The notes: generated by a model not told the origin, from the sequence alone. A stretch of 64,000 nucleotides of DNA from Streptomyces sp. NRRL F-2664 (GCF_000719345.1 NZ_JOFX01000001.1:124001-188000), one strand, 5' to 3'; shown: positions 35,150 through 44,229, numbered from the stretch's first letter. A program made the numbers and translations.

Positions 35150-35163
35150 GGCCCTGACCTGCG
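35150..35163. repeat. Single arm of the palindromic element seen at 15736-15765
   Basis: GGCCCTGACCTGCG at this site is identical to the reverse complement of 15753-15766. Here the matching second arm is missing, so no hairpin forms. It lies in the gap between the divergent CDF and FHA-ABC genes. It could be a decayed copy of a dispersed intergenic palindrome. Confidence 0.4.
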
Positions 35164-35212
35164 GTTTCGTCGCGCCGCTGCCGAGCCGGTGCGATCGTGG
35201 GAAGATCTGCTC

Positions 35213-37585
35213 ATGGTCCAGCGTCCCGGCGCGGCGACCGCGCCCGAGCTCGTCCTGGAAACCGACACGGGCTCCACCCCGATGAGCCCGGGCCGGACGT
35301 ACCACGTCGGCAGGGACCCGCTCTGCGAGATCTGCTTCGAGGACGCCCGCGTCTCCTGGCACCACGCGGTCCTGCGCCCCGACGGCGACCACTGGACGGT
35401 CGAGGACGAGGACAGCACCAACGGCACCTGGGCCGACGGCCACCGTGTCCACGAGTGGAGCGTCGGCGTCGGCAGCGAACTGCGCTTCGGAGACGCCCGG
35501 ACCGGCCCCCGAGCCGTCCTCCACGCGCCCCGGCCGGCGCCGCCGGGGGCCGGCGCCGCCCCGGCCCGGGTCTCCAACCCGTCGATGACCACGACGTTCC
35601 GCCGGCCCAGCGCCGTGCTGCCGCTGACCGCCCGCACCGCCGTGCGCATCGGCCGGGCCAGCGACAACGACCTCGTCGTCGACGAGCTCGACGTCTCGCG
35701 CCGGCACGCCGAACTGCGGGCCCTCGCCGACGGCACGTACGAGATCGCCGACCTCGGCAGCCACAACGGCACCTACCTCAACGGCGCCCGCGTCCACGGC
35801 GCCGTCCCCCTCGCCGAGGGGGACATCGTCGGCATCGGCCACCTCGCCTTCTGCCTCGTCGGCGACCGGCTCCAGGAGTACCAGGACACGGGCGAGGTCA
35901 CCCTCGACGTCCAGGGCCTGACCGTCACCGTCGACCGGGGCCGCAAGACCCTCCTCGACGACGTGTCCTTCCCCGTCGGCGCGAAGAGCCTGCTCGCCGT
36001 CGTCGGACCCAGCGGCGCCGGGAAGTCCACCCTGCTCGGCGCCCTCACCGGCCTGCGCCCCGCCGACCGCGGCACGGTCCTCTACGACGGCCGCGACCTC
36101 TACCGCGACTACGCCGAGCTGCGCAGCCGCATCGGCCTCGTACCGCAGGACGACATCCTGCACTCCCAGCTCACCGTCCGCCGCGCCCTCGGCCACGCCG
36201 CCGAACTGCGCTTCCCCCAGGACACCGCGAAAGCCGAACGCCGGGCCAGGGTGGACGAGGTCATCGGCGAACTCGGCCTCGGGCAGCGCGCCGACCAGCC
36301 CATCCACAGCCTCTCGGGCGGCCAGCGCAAACGGGTCTCCGTCGCCCTGGAGCTGCTCACGAAGCCCTCGCTGCTCTTCCTGGACGAGCCCACCTCCGGC
36401 CTCGACCCGGGCATGGACCGCTCGGTGATGCACATGCTGCGCAACCTCGCCGACGACGGCCGCACCGTCATCGTCGTCACCCACAGCGTCCTCAGCCTCG
36501 ACGTCTGCGACCGGCTCCTCGTGCTCGCCCCCGGCGGCCGCATCGCCTACTACGGACCGCCCGCGCAGACCCTCGCGCACTTCGGCGCCACCCAGTGGCC
36601 GGAGGCCTTCGAGGCCTTCGAGAACCAACCGGACCGCGACTGGGCCGGGGAGTACGCCGCCTCGTCCGCCCACCGCACGTACGTACTGGGCGCCGCCCGC
36701 CAGCCGTGGCACGGCGAGCGTCCCGCGGCGGCGGCCCGGGCGGCGCACCCCGTCCCTCCGCCGCCCAAGGCGCAGAGCTGGGGCTCGCAGCTGTCCACCC
36801 TCGTCCGGCGCTACGCGGCCGTACTCGCCGCGGACCGCACTTTCCTCGCCGTCATGATCGCGCTGCCCTTCGTCATGGGCGTCATGGCCCGCGCCCTGGC
36901 CGGCAGCAGACTCACCCAGGAGACGGCGGTCAACGCCCTGCTCATCCTCTCCGTCGGCGCCGTCCTCACCGGAGCCGCGAACGCCGTGCGCGAGCTGGTC
37001 AAGGAACGCGTCATCCACCGGCGGGAGCGAGCCGTGGGACTGTCCCGGTCCGCCTACCTGATGTCGAAGGTCGTGGTGCTCGGCACCGTCACCGTCGCCC
37101 AGGCCGTGGTGCTGACCCTGGTGGCCCTCTACGGCGTGGACCTGAACGCCCCGGGCGGCCGGGGCGTCATCACCGACCCCCTCGTCGAGATCACGCTCGC
37201 GGTGTCGCTGCTGGCGTTCACCGCCATGATGCTGGGCCTGGTGATCTCCGCACTGGTCCGCAAGGAGGAGGTCACCATGCCGCTGCTGGTCCTCCTCGCC
37301 ATCGTGCAGGTCGTCTTCTGCGGCGCGCTGCTCCGGCTGGACGGCGTCCCCGTGATCGAGCAGCTGGCCTGGCTGGTCCCCTCGCGCTGGGCCCTCGGCG
37401 CCATGGCGGGCACCATCGACCTGGGGGCGATCGTCCCCGGCGCCCTCGCCGACGACCCCCTCTTCGCCCACACCCCCGCCGTCTGGCTGCTGAACCTGGG
37501 CATGCTGGTGGTCCTGTCCGTCCTCTTCGGGCTGCTGGTCGCGAGGCTGCTGCGCCGGCACGAGCCCGTGATCATGCGGAAGTAG
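35213..37585 (+). CDS. Double-FHA ABC transporter (ATPase-permease fusion)
   Basis: A 790-residue fusion. Two FHA phosphothreonine-binding domains come first: one at about 25-95 (GRDPLCEI, then NGTW) and one at about 145-215 (IGRASDNDLVV, RRHAEL, NGTYLNG). An ABC ATPase follows with GPSGAGKST (K271), LSGGQRKRV and LLFLDEPTSGLDPG. The ABC2-type permease (about 545-785) has six hydrophobic segments. The layout is that of actinobacterial FHA-ABC (ABCG/WHITE-like) exporters, probably gated by a Ser/Thr kinase. A receptor kinase is encoded 3 kb away. The ATG at 35213 has GGAAG 8 nt upstream. Confidence 0.93.
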   Translation: MVQRPGAATAPELVLETDTGSTPMSPGRTYHVGRDPLCEICFEDARVSWHHAVLRPDGDHWTVEDEDSTNGTWADGHRVHEWSVGVGSELRFGDARTGPRAVLHAPRPAPPGAGAAPARVSNPSMTTTFRRPSAVLPLTARTAVRIGRASDNDLVVDELDVSRRHAELRALADGTYEIADLGSHNGTYLNGARVHGAVPLAEGDIVGIGHLAFCLVGDRLQEYQDTGEVTLDVQGLTVTVDRGRKTLLDDVSFPVGAKSLLAVVGPSGAGKSTLLGALTGLRPADRGTVLYDGRDLYRDYAELRSRIGLVPQDDILHSQLTVRRALGHAAELRFPQDTAKAERRARVDEVIGELGLGQRADQPIHSLSGGQRKRVSVALELLTKPSLLFLDEPTSGLDPGMDRSVMHMLRNLADDGRTVIVVTHSVLSLDVCDRLLVLAPGGRIAYYGPPAQTLAHFGATQWPEAFEAFENQPDRDWAGEYAASSAHRTYVLGAARQPWHGERPAAAARAAHPVPPPPKAQSWGSQLSTLVRRYAAVLAADRTFLAVMIALPFVMGVMARALAGSRLTQETAVNALLILSVGAVLTGAANAVRELVKERVIHRRERAVGLSRSAYLMSKVVVLGTVTVAQAVVLTLVALYGVDLNAPGGRGVITDPLVEITLAVSLLAFTAMMLGLVISALVRKEEVTMPLLVLLAIVQVVFCGALLRLDGVPVIEQLAWLVPSRWALGAMAGTIDLGAIVPGALADDPLFAHTPAVWLLNLGMLVVLSVLFGLLVARLLRRHEPVIMRK

Positions 37586-37591
37586 GGCCTC

Positions 37592-38269
37592 ATGAGCAGC
37601 TCGATGGATCCCGCGATCACCGTGGCGGACTTCCGGCCCACGCATGTGGTGCCACCGCCGGGGCTGTCCGCCTGGGAAGCCCCCGACGTCTCCCGGCCCA
37701 CCGCCGCCCTGGACGCCTTCCTGCCCGTCCAGCTGCTGTCCCGGCGTGGGGAGTGGGGGGAGATCCTGTGCGCCAACGGCTGGAGCGCCTGGGTCGACGG
37801 CCGGCTGCTCGTCGCCGTCCCGCAGCCGCCCCCGACCACCGGGGAGCGGCCCTCGGTGCGCGCCGAGGACCCCAGGCCGCTCCTCGCGCGCGGCGCCGAC
37901 GCACTGGACCGCTACCGGCACGCCGTGGACGAGCTCGCCTCCGGCCGGGCCGACACCGACGCCTTCCGGCGGTCCCTGCGCGGCGTGCGCGCCGGCGTGG
38001 TCGTCGACGGGGAGTCGGTCTGGCTCTACGACGAGACCTCGGGACGGTGGATGTACGGCGACGGGACCCGCCTGGCGACGTACGCGGTGACCGAGGGGCC
38101 GGGCACCGCCCACGGTCCCCCCTCGACACCGGCGGAACCCGACCGCGGCGCGGGCCCGGACGCGCCGTCGGCCGGCCGCGGGACCACCGGACCCGGCCGG
38201 GAGGCCGGACGCGAACGGGGGGTCGGCCCCACCCGGATCGTGGACACGCACGACCCCGGCACCGGCTGA
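37592..38269 (+). CDS. Unknown protein translationally linked to the FHA-ABC transporter
   Basis: A 225-residue soluble protein starting 6 bp after the transporter stop, with TAGGG overlapping that stop as its ribosome binding site. An SH3-like or tryptophan-rich portion is visible (WGEILCANGWSAWVDGRLLV, about 50-74). Later there is a WLYDETSGRWMYGDG block (about 141-155), reminiscent of WW or PH-like display segments. A long Pro/Gly/Arg-rich tail follows. No signal peptide or membrane segment is seen. I do not recognise the family; the context suggests an accessory or regulatory subunit of the transporter. Confidence 0.75.
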   Translation: MSSSMDPAITVADFRPTHVVPPPGLSAWEAPDVSRPTAALDAFLPVQLLSRRGEWGEILCANGWSAWVDGRLLVAVPQPPPTTGERPSVRAEDPRPLLARGADALDRYRHAVDELASGRADTDAFRRSLRGVRAGVVVDGESVWLYDETSGRWMYGDGTRLATYAVTEGPGTAHGPPSTPAEPDRGAGPDAPSAGRGTTGPGREAGRERGVGPTRIVDTHDPGTG

Positions 38270-38329
38270 GCGGCGCAGGGGTCGGCCGAGGGGCAGGCAG
38301 CGGGGCCGGTCGCGGCGCGCGAGAGCCGG

Positions 38330-39613
38330 TCAGCCGCGGCCCGCCGCAGGCGCGTCGACCCGCCCGCGGCGGTGCAGCGGGCGGGCCAGGACGCCGCCGA
38401 GGAAGCCCGCCACGGCCCCCCAGAGCAGGCCGAGGCCCACCGTCCGCCACAGCACGGGGTCCAGGAGGACCTCCCCGCCGAGACCGTCCACCTCGCCGAT
38501 GCCCAGCAGGGACAGGCCGTACTGGGCCTGCACCCGGCACAGCAGGCAGACCACCAGCGCGGCCAGCGCGAGGGCCGCCCCGAGGTGCAGCGCATGCTGC
38601 CAGGGCCGGACGTGCGCGGGGGACCGCAGGGCCGCCAGCACACCCGTGCCCAGCAGCAGGACGGCGGCCACCGCGACGAGCCACCAGGCCCGCGGGTCGC
38701 GCGCCGCGAACGACGCCACGTCGACCGGGGCTCCGTCCGCGTCGCGCAGCACTTCGTCGAGCAGCTGCGGCATCGGCAGTCCGAAGGCCCCTTCGACACG
38801 CGACTCCCATGCGCCGCCGAAACCGAGGGTGAATGCGATCCAGACGAGGTTCGGCAGCCCGAGCAGGACCACGGCGAGGGTCCGGCCGGCATCCCCCTGC
38901 GTCACGGCCACGACCAGCCCGACGACGACACCGATCACGACGTACGCGAGGAGCAGCAGGGTCGTGGCGAAGGCGGCCGGACGGACCGCCGTGTGGAAGC
39001 GGACCAGGCCGGCCGGGAGGGGGGCGCGCCGCGACACCAGCAGGGCGATCAGCAACAGGCCCACGATCCACAGCAGTCCGAACAACAGGGTGGCGGGTAC
39101 GTCGGCGCGGACGCCCACAGCCGGTGCGGAGTCCAGCAGTTCACCGATCACCGCGACCGTCGGGTCGGCGACGGAGAGGCCGAACTCCTGCCGGGCCAGG
39201 AGCGCCGCCCCGGCCAGGGCGAGCAGCCACAGCCCGACCAACGGTGCCGCCCGGCCGAGGAGTTCGCCCGGCCGGGCGACGGCCCGGTTGTGCAGCGGGC
39301 GCAGGAAGCAGAAGCCGGAGGCGAGGGCGCCCGCCAGACTCACCGAGAGCGGGAGCACCGCCAGGCTCGCGTCCGCGCCCGCCAGCAGGCCCGCGTCCCC
39401 GGACACCTCCACCGACCCGCCGGCCGCCATCACGACGGCCGCGGCGAGCACGTGCGGGAACGCCCCGTCCGGCAGGTCGCCCGCACCCGCGCACGCGAGG
39501 CCGGCCGCCGCGACCGCCGTCATCGCCGCGAAGCCCGCCACGACGGCGACGAGGGCGTCGCGCCAAGCCGTGGTGGTGCCCCCGGTGGGTACGGGTCCCG
39601 GCGTCCGGCTCAC
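38330..39613 (-). CDS. Streptophobe-type polytopic membrane protein
   Basis: A protein of about 427 residues with roughly 10-11 hydrophobic segments, including WRDALVAVVAGFAAMTAVAAA at the start and VGLGLLWGAVAGFLGGVLA near the end. One larger loop contains GFGGAWESRVEG. This pattern matches the streptophobe family found mainly in Streptomyces, whose role is unknown. The start is uncertain: GTG at 39613 (VSRTPGPVPTGG) is the closest reasonable codon before the first helix, but its Shine-Dalgarno is poorly spaced. It is divergent from the DUF6777-like gene. Confidence 0.75.
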   Translation of the reverse strand: MSRTPGPVPTGGTTTAWRDALVAVVAGFAAMTAVAAAGLACAGAGDLPDGAFPHVLAAAVVMAAGGSVEVSGDAGLLAGADASLAVLPLSVSLAGALASGFCFLRPLHNRAVARPGELLGRAAPLVGLWLLALAGAALLARQEFGLSVADPTVAVIGELLDSAPAVGVRADVPATLLFGLLWIVGLLLIALLVSRRAPLPAGLVRFHTAVRPAAFATTLLLLAYVVIGVVVGLVVAVTQGDAGRTLAVVLLGLPNLVWIAFTLGFGGAWESRVEGAFGLPMPQLLDEVLRDADGAPVDVASFAARDPRAWWLVAVAAVLLLGTGVLAALRSPAHVRPWQHALHLGAALALAALVVCLLCRVQAQYGLSLLGIGEVDGLGGEVLLDPVLWRTVGLGLLWGAVAGFLGGVLARPLHRRGRVDAPAAGRG

Positions 39614-39706
39614 CCTGCAACCGTGGCACTCCCGGCTTGCGGCCACCACCCGGACGGCGCACACAATGGTCCGATGGGAACTCCCTCCTCCTGGGAAGAA
39701 GAGCCC

Positions 39707-41389
39707 GTGAGCACACATTCCTCGGGTTGGCAGCCGTCGTCGGAGCGGCCCACGGGGCCGCCCTCCGGTCCGCTGTCCGGCGGGCGCCAGGGACCGCCGC
39801 CACCGCCGCCCGCCGGGCCGCCCAGTGGGCCGCCCGGCGGACCGCCCGGCGAACCCCGTGGTCCCGGCGGTCCTGGTCAGGGCAAGGGTCCCTGGTGGCG
39901 TTCCGTCCCGCGCCTCGCCACCGTGCTCGTCGCCGTGGTGGCGGCCGTGGCCCTGGCGCTGGTGCTGACCCGGCCCAGTGGCCCGCCCGGTACCGCCGGG
40001 GGCGAGGTGTTCCTCCAGCCGGCCGCAGCGGCGGGCCCGGACCCCTTCACCGAGTCCACCGTGGTGAAGGAGGACGCCCCGCCGCCGGAGAGCACTGCCC
40101 CGCAGAACCCGGCGCCGTCCCCCAGCCCGACCGGCGCCGCCCCGACCAGGCAGGGCACCACCACCCAGGGCACCCGCAGCGTCAGCGGCGCCGCCCCGGG
40201 CGTGTACGGGGGCACCCAGAACGTGGCCAGCTGCGACGTCGAGAAGCAGATCAAGGTGCTGGCCGCCGAGCCCGCCAAGAACGCCGCCTTCGCCGCGACG
40301 CTCGACATCCAGCCGGCCACCGTCCCCGCGTACCTGCGCTCGCTCACCCCCGTGCAGCTGCGGCTGGACACCCGGGTCACCAACCACGGCTACCAGAACG
40401 GCAGGGTCAACGGCTACCAGGCCGTCCTGCAGGCCGGAACGGCCGTGCTCGTGGACGACCGCGGGGTGCCCCGGGTGCGCTGCGCCTGCGGGAACCCGCT
40501 CGGCCCGCCCGTCCCGCTCAAGGCCGCGCCGAAGCGCTACGGGCAGACGTGGCCCTCGTACCAGCCGGCGAAGGTGGTCGTCATCGCACCCGCCGCGCAG
40601 CCCGTGAAGAAGATCGTGATCTACGACCACCAGAACCGGCACTGGCTGGAGCGCGACAAGGGCCACCACCAGGAACGCAGGCCGGACCGGCCGATCCCGC
40701 CGCCGGTGGTCCCGACACCGCCCACGACGCCGAGCCCGTGGATCACGCCGACACACACCGCGCCCAAGCCGCCCGGGCCGCCGACGAAGTCGCCCTCGCA
40801 CACGGGGTCGAAGGCGCCGTCCACGTCGCCCTCGAAGTCGCCTCCGCCCACGGGGAAGCCGTCCGGCTCGCCCTCGCCGTCGAAGTCCCCGTCGGAGTCC
40901 CCCTCGAAGTCGCCGTCGAAGTCGCCGTCGAAGTCGCCGTCGGAGTCCCCCTCGAAGTCCCCGTCGAAGTCGCCGTCGAGGTCGCCGTCCCCGTCGGCGC
41001 CGCCGAGCGGGACCCCGTCGCTCCCGCCGACGCCCTCGGCCTCGCCCTCCGGTCCGCCGACGCCTTCGGCGTCACCGTCCCCGTCACCGCTGCGATCGGA
41101 GTCCCCGTCGGAACCTCCGTCGCCGTCGGCGTCCCCCTCGGGGCCCCCGGCGGCATCGCCCTCGCCCCCGCCGTCACCGACGCCCTCTGAGGCGCGTTCA
41201 CCGCGGCCGACCGACCGTACGCCCCCATCGCCGACGCGGACGGCGCCGCCGACCGACCGGACACCCTCCATGCCGACCCGATCCGCCGCTCCCGGGACGA
41301 CGGCCGTGCCGCAGCCCGAGGAACCGCCGCCGGCGGAGCAGCCCCGGGAGGACGGCGGCCGGAACGGCGGCAACGGCGGGAACCAGTAG
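39707..41389 (+). CDS. DUF6777-like membrane-anchored surface protein with a Ser-Pro-Lys repeat
   Basis: About 560 residues. A Pro/Gly-rich cytoplasmic start is followed by one transmembrane segment (LATVLVAVVAAVALALVL, about 66-83). A conserved extracytoplasmic domain follows (about 90-310), with GVYGGTQN, CDVEKQIKVL, TPVQLRLDTRVTNHGY and VRCACGNPL, as in DUF6777 proteins. A low-complexity Ser/Pro/Lys/Thr tail of about 200 residues includes tandem SPSK units and ends in an Asn/Gly-rich stretch. The role is unknown; the tail may span or bind the cell wall. GTG at 39707 follows GGAAGAAGAG; an in-frame ATG at 39674 lacks one. Confidence 0.82.
   Translation: MSTHSSGWQPSSERPTGPPSGPLSGGRQGPPPPPPAGPPSGPPGGPPGEPRGPGGPGQGKGPWWRSVPRLATVLVAVVAAVALALVLTRPSGPPGTAGGEVFLQPAAAAGPDPFTESTVVKEDAPPPESTAPQNPAPSPSPTGAAPTRQGTTTQGTRSVSGAAPGVYGGTQNVASCDVEKQIKVLAAEPAKNAAFAATLDIQPATVPAYLRSLTPVQLRLDTRVTNHGYQNGRVNGYQAVLQAGTAVLVDDRGVPRVRCACGNPLGPPVPLKAAPKRYGQTWPSYQPAKVVVIAPAAQPVKKIVIYDHQNRHWLERDKGHHQERRPDRPIPPPVVPTPPTTPSPWITPTHTAPKPPGPPTKSPSHTGSKAPSTSPSKSPPPTGKPSGSPSPSKSPSESPSKSPSKSPSKSPSESPSKSPSKSPSRSPSPSAPPSGTPSLPPTPSASPSGPPTPSASPSPSPLRSESPSEPPSPSASPSGPPAASPSPPPSPTPSEARSPRPTDRTPPSPTRTAPPTDRTPSMPTRSAAPGTTAVPQPEEPPPAEQPREDGGRNGGNGGNQ
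40869..40995 (+). repeat. 12-bp tandem repeat encoding SPSK units
   Basis: About ten near-identical 12-bp units of the form TCGAAGTCGCCG, with variants carrying GAGTCC or CCC, encode SPSK/SPSE in the tail of the DUF6777-like protein. The low divergence between units suggests recent expansion by slippage. The opposite strand reads as an artificial Asp/Gly repeat. Confidence 0.7.
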
Positions 41390-41405
41390 GCGCGCGCGGT
41401 ACCGG

Positions 41406-41645
41406 TCAGCCCCGGGCCCGGCGGGCGCGCCGTTCGCCCGCCGCGCCGACGGCCACGCCGAGCGCGACCATGACGACGTAGCCGAGGATCTCGTGGCCCT
41501 CGGGCACGAGGAAGCGTACGAAGCCCATGAAGTGGATCCAGCCGAACCACTCGTGCAACAGGCCGCTGCCGCCGCCGAGGAGGAGGACGAAGCAGAGCAG
41601 CCCCGTCGCGGATGCCGACGGCGACTTCGCAGGTGTGGAGGTCAT
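41406..41645 (-). CDS. Small two-helix membrane protein
   Basis: A 79-residue protein with two transmembrane helices (about 15-38 and 52-70), a His/Trp-rich connecting loop (LLHEWFGWIHFMGFVRFLV) and an arginine-rich C-terminus that would stay in the cytoplasm. I do not recognise the family. It is convergent with the DUF6777-like gene (16 bp apart) and divergent from a two-component system, so it could be a target or accessory of the histidine kinase. Confidence 0.65.
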   Translation of the reverse strand: MTSTPAKSPSASATGLLCFVLLLGGGSGLLHEWFGWIHFMGFVRFLVPEGHEILGYVVMVALGVAVGAAGERRARRARG

Positions 41646-41770
41646 GGAGGGACCGTAGGCGCGCCGCCCGCGACGGCGGATCGGTCCAAAGTCTCCCGCC
41701 GCTGCTACCTAAGTATGCGATGCCGCCGCGGACGTCCGGCCGCGTGCGTCGCCGCGTAGATTCCCCGGAC

Positions 41771-42943
41771 ATGCCACGTATCCACCGCACCGGCCGGGAC
41801 TGGGCCGTAGACATCGCACTGGTCCTCTTCGCGGCCTGCTTCGCCGCCGTCAGCTCGCAGTCCATCCCGGTACCGGAGGACCTCGGCCAGGGGTGGCGCA
41901 CCCTCGACCAGGTGGCCGGCGGGCTCGGGTGCGCGGCGCTCCTCGTGCGACGGCGCCGGCCGGTGGGGCTGGCCGTGGCCCTGATCCTGGCCGGCAGCCA
42001 GGCCCACTACCTGACCGGACCGGCGGTGGTGGCGGTCTTCACGGTGGCCGCGACCAGGCCGTGGCGGGCCACGGCCTGGGTGGCGGCGCTGGTCTTCGCC
42101 CCGCTGCCGGTCTTCCTGTGGCAGCTGCCGGACATGCCCGAGGACCGGGCCGGTTCGGCCCTGACCTACTTCGCGCTCATCGCCGGGGCCATCGGCTGGG
42201 GCCTGTTTCGGCGCTCGCGCGAGCAGCTGATCGCCTCGCTGCGGGCCCGCGCCGAACTCGCCGAGGCGGAGGCGGAGTCACGGGCCGAACGGGCCCGTAT
42301 GGAGGCGCGCGAGGAGATCGCCCGCGAGATGCACGACGTCCTCGGCCACCGGCTGACGCTGCTGAGCGTGCACGCGGGCGCCCTGGAGTTCAACCCCGGC
42401 GCCCCGCGGGCGGAGATCGCACGGGCCGCGGGGGTCATGCGCGAGAGCGCCCACCTGGCCCTGCGCGAACTGCGCGAGGTGATCGGCGTCCTGCGCTCGG
42501 GCTCCGGACCCTGGCAGGGCGAGCGTCCGCAGCCGGAACTCGCCGACCTGGACCGGCTGGTCGCGCAGGCACGGGAGGCGGGCGGGACGATCGAGCTGAC
42601 CGGGCCGCCCGCCGGAGCCGCGCCGCCGGCACTGGTGGGACGTACGGCGTACCGGATCGTGCAGGAGGCCCTGACCAACGTACACAGGCACGCGCCCGGC
42701 GCGGCCGTCGACGTGACGGTCTCCGGGAACCCGCGGGACGGGCTGACGGTCGACGTCCGCAGCGCCCGGCCGCCCGTCCCGGCCGCCACCCCCGCGGTCG
42801 TCGGCAGCACGGGTCCGGGCGCGGGCGGCGGGCAGGGGCTGATCGGGCTGGCGGAACGCGCCCGGCTGGCCGGCGGGGAACTCACCGCCCGCCCCGCAGA
42901 CGGCGGTTTCCGGGTGCACGCCTGGCTACCCTGGCAGGGCTGA
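41771..42943 (+). CDS. Sensor histidine kinase (NarL-type, HisKA_3)
   Basis: A 390-residue membrane kinase. Four or five hydrophobic segments span residues about 10-150. They are followed by a coiled coil and the HisKA_3 dimerisation helix with phospho-acceptor H188 in EIAREMHDVLGH. The HATPase domain has the N-box AYRIVQEALTNVHRHA and a G-box GAGGGQGLIGLAERA. It has no large extracytoplasmic sensor domain, so it may sense membrane stress or drugs. TAGATT 8 nt before the ATG suggests a leaderless mRNA. The response regulator follows 27 bp later. Confidence 0.92.
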   Translation: MPRIHRTGRDWAVDIALVLFAACFAAVSSQSIPVPEDLGQGWRTLDQVAGGLGCAALLVRRRRPVGLAVALILAGSQAHYLTGPAVVAVFTVAATRPWRATAWVAALVFAPLPVFLWQLPDMPEDRAGSALTYFALIAGAIGWGLFRRSREQLIASLRARAELAEAEAESRAERARMEAREEIAREMHDVLGHRLTLLSVHAGALEFNPGAPRAEIARAAGVMRESAHLALRELREVIGVLRSGSGPWQGERPQPELADLDRLVAQAREAGGTIELTGPPAGAAPPALVGRTAYRIVQEALTNVHRHAPGAAVDVTVSGNPRDGLTVDVRSARPPVPAATPAVVGSTGPGAGGGQGLIGLAERARLAGGELTARPADGGFRVHAWLPWQG

Positions 42944-42970
42944 CCGACGGACGAGGGGGAGAGGGCCGGG

Positions 42971-43627
42971 GTGATCAAGGTACTGCTGGTCGACGACGAC
43001 GCGATCGTCCGGGGCGGGCTGCGCCTGATGCTGGGCGGCGCCCCGGACATCGCAGTCGTCGCCGAGGCGGCGGACGGCTCCGAAGTGCCGGGGCTGGTCG
43101 CCGCGCACGGCCCCGACCTGGTGCTGATGGACATCCGCATGCCCGGCGTCGACGGGCTGTCCGCCACCGAGGCGCTCCGGGCGCGGCCTGGAGCCCCGGA
43201 CGTCCTCGTCCTGACCACCTTCCACACCGACGAGCACGTCCTGTGGGCGTTGCGCGCCGGCGCGGCCGGATTCCTCCTCAAGGACACGCCGCCGCAGGAG
43301 ATCGTGGCGGCGATCCGCACCGTGGCCGCCGGTGACCCCGTGCTCTCCCCGGCCGTCACCCGCCGGCTCATCGACCGGGTGGCGGCCGGCACGGGCCGGG
43401 GTTCCCGCGCGGCCGGCGCCCGTGCCCGGCTGGCGCAGCTGGGCGACCGCGAGCGGGAGGTGGCGGCGGCGGTCGGACGGGGCCTGTCCAATGCGGAGAT
43501 CGCCCGGGACCTCCATCTGGCCCTGCCCACGGTGAAGGCCCACGTGTCACGGATCCTGACCCGTCTCGACCTCAACAACCGGGTGCAGATAGCCCTGTTG
43601 GTGCACGACGCCGACACCCTTGGCTGA
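42971..43627 (+). CDS. NarL/LuxR-type response regulator
   Basis: A 218-residue response regulator. The receiver domain has acidic residues D8-D10, phospho-acceptor D54 (VLMDIRMPG), T82/T83 and K104. The C-terminal LuxR-type helix-turn-helix reads GLSNAEIARDLHLALPTVKA (about 177-196). It is encoded 27 bp after its histidine kinase with GAGGGGGAG before the GTG start, so they form one operon. Its targets are unknown; the divergent small membrane protein and the downstream secreted protein are candidates. Confidence 0.93.
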   Translation: MIKVLLVDDDAIVRGGLRLMLGGAPDIAVVAEAADGSEVPGLVAAHGPDLVLMDIRMPGVDGLSATEALRARPGAPDVLVLTTFHTDEHVLWALRAGAAGFLLKDTPPQEIVAAIRTVAAGDPVLSPAVTRRLIDRVAAGTGRGSRAAGARARLAQLGDREREVAAAVGRGLSNAEIARDLHLALPTVKAHVSRILTRLDLNNRVQIALLVHDADTLG

Positions 43628-43968
43628 CCTGACCTCCTGAATGGTTGGCCGGTGCACGGGAATTGCGGCACAGGGCGGATGCATGCGGACGCTGCCCGAG
43701 ATGCCGATCGGCTGGGCGGTGACTAATATCATCCGTAGGCGACTGTGGCGCCTGCGGGATCACACCCACGACCCGCAGTGACAGGCCGGAGCGCGAGGCG
43801 TGCGACATTCGCACCTGCCCCGGGGTCCGCGGCCCGGTGAGGCCGCGTTGACGGGGGATGCGCCCATTCATGACAGCTGTACGGCCACAGGTGCAGCCAT
43901 GAAAACCCTTGTGCGTAGGGAGGAAAGAGCAAATTTTCGTGCCGTAGCAACGAGAAGGGTTCTCAACC
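43628..43968. other. Intergenic leader region before the secreted His-rich gene
   Basis: This 341-bp gap has no supported gene. It contains an AT-rich patch TAATAT (43724-43729). Near its end an AACCCTT (43904-43910) can pair with AAGGGTT (43955-43961), which overlaps the AGAAGG ribosome binding site of the next gene. GAGAA-GGG-TTCTC (43952-43964) is a second, competing inverted repeat. A structured 5' leader controlling translation is possible but unproven. Confidence 0.45.
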
Positions 43969-44229
43969 ATGCAAGCAACGAGAGTGAAGCGCCTCTTCGC
44001 GGTGTCCGCCATCGGCGTCCTGATGGTCGGCGGCGCCCTGGGAGCCGCGGGTACCGCCTCGGCGGCGACCCCCACCCAGTCGGTCACGTACGTGAGCGGC
44101 GGCGGCTGGGACCACGACAAGGGCGACAAGGGCGGCCACCACAACGGCTGGTACGACGATGACGACGACTACCGCGGCGGCAAGGGCCACGGCCACGGTC
44201 ACGGCCATGGCCACGGCCGCGGCTGCTGA
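43969..44229 (+). CDS. Small secreted His/Gly/Asp-rich protein
   Basis: An 86-residue precursor. The first 33 residues are a clear Sec signal peptide (MQATRVKRLF, a hydrophobic core, then GTASAA). The mature part of about 53 residues begins ATPTQSVTYVSGGGW. It contains acidic stretches (DHDKGDKGG, YDDDDDYRGG) and ends in alternating Gly-His (GHGHGHGHGHGRGC) with a terminal cysteine. Histidine and aspartate density suggests extracellular metal binding; no family is recognised. It may be regulated by leader structure, and it is followed by a strong terminator, so it is transcribed alone. Confidence 0.8.
   Translation: MQATRVKRLFAVSAIGVLMVGGALGAAGTASAATPTQSVTYVSGGGWDHDKGDKGGHHNGWYDDDDDYRGGKGHGHGHGHGHGRGC

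Noticed and set aside
34151..38251. 1366-codon minus-strand open frame
   Set aside because: It runs antisense across the FHA-ABC and unknown-protein genes and translates to Asp/Gly/Gln-rich nonsense with no domain.
38372..39706. Upstream extension of the DUF6777-like frame
   Set aside because: The first 445 codons of that open frame are antisense to the streptophobe-type gene and are Gln/Arg/His-rich; the real protein begins near 39707.
40621..41901. Minus-strand frame with DGDFDGD repeats resembling a calcium-binding protein
   Set aside because: The repeat is simply the reverse reading of the SPSK-encoding tandem repeat in the DUF6777-like gene, and the frame has no other support.
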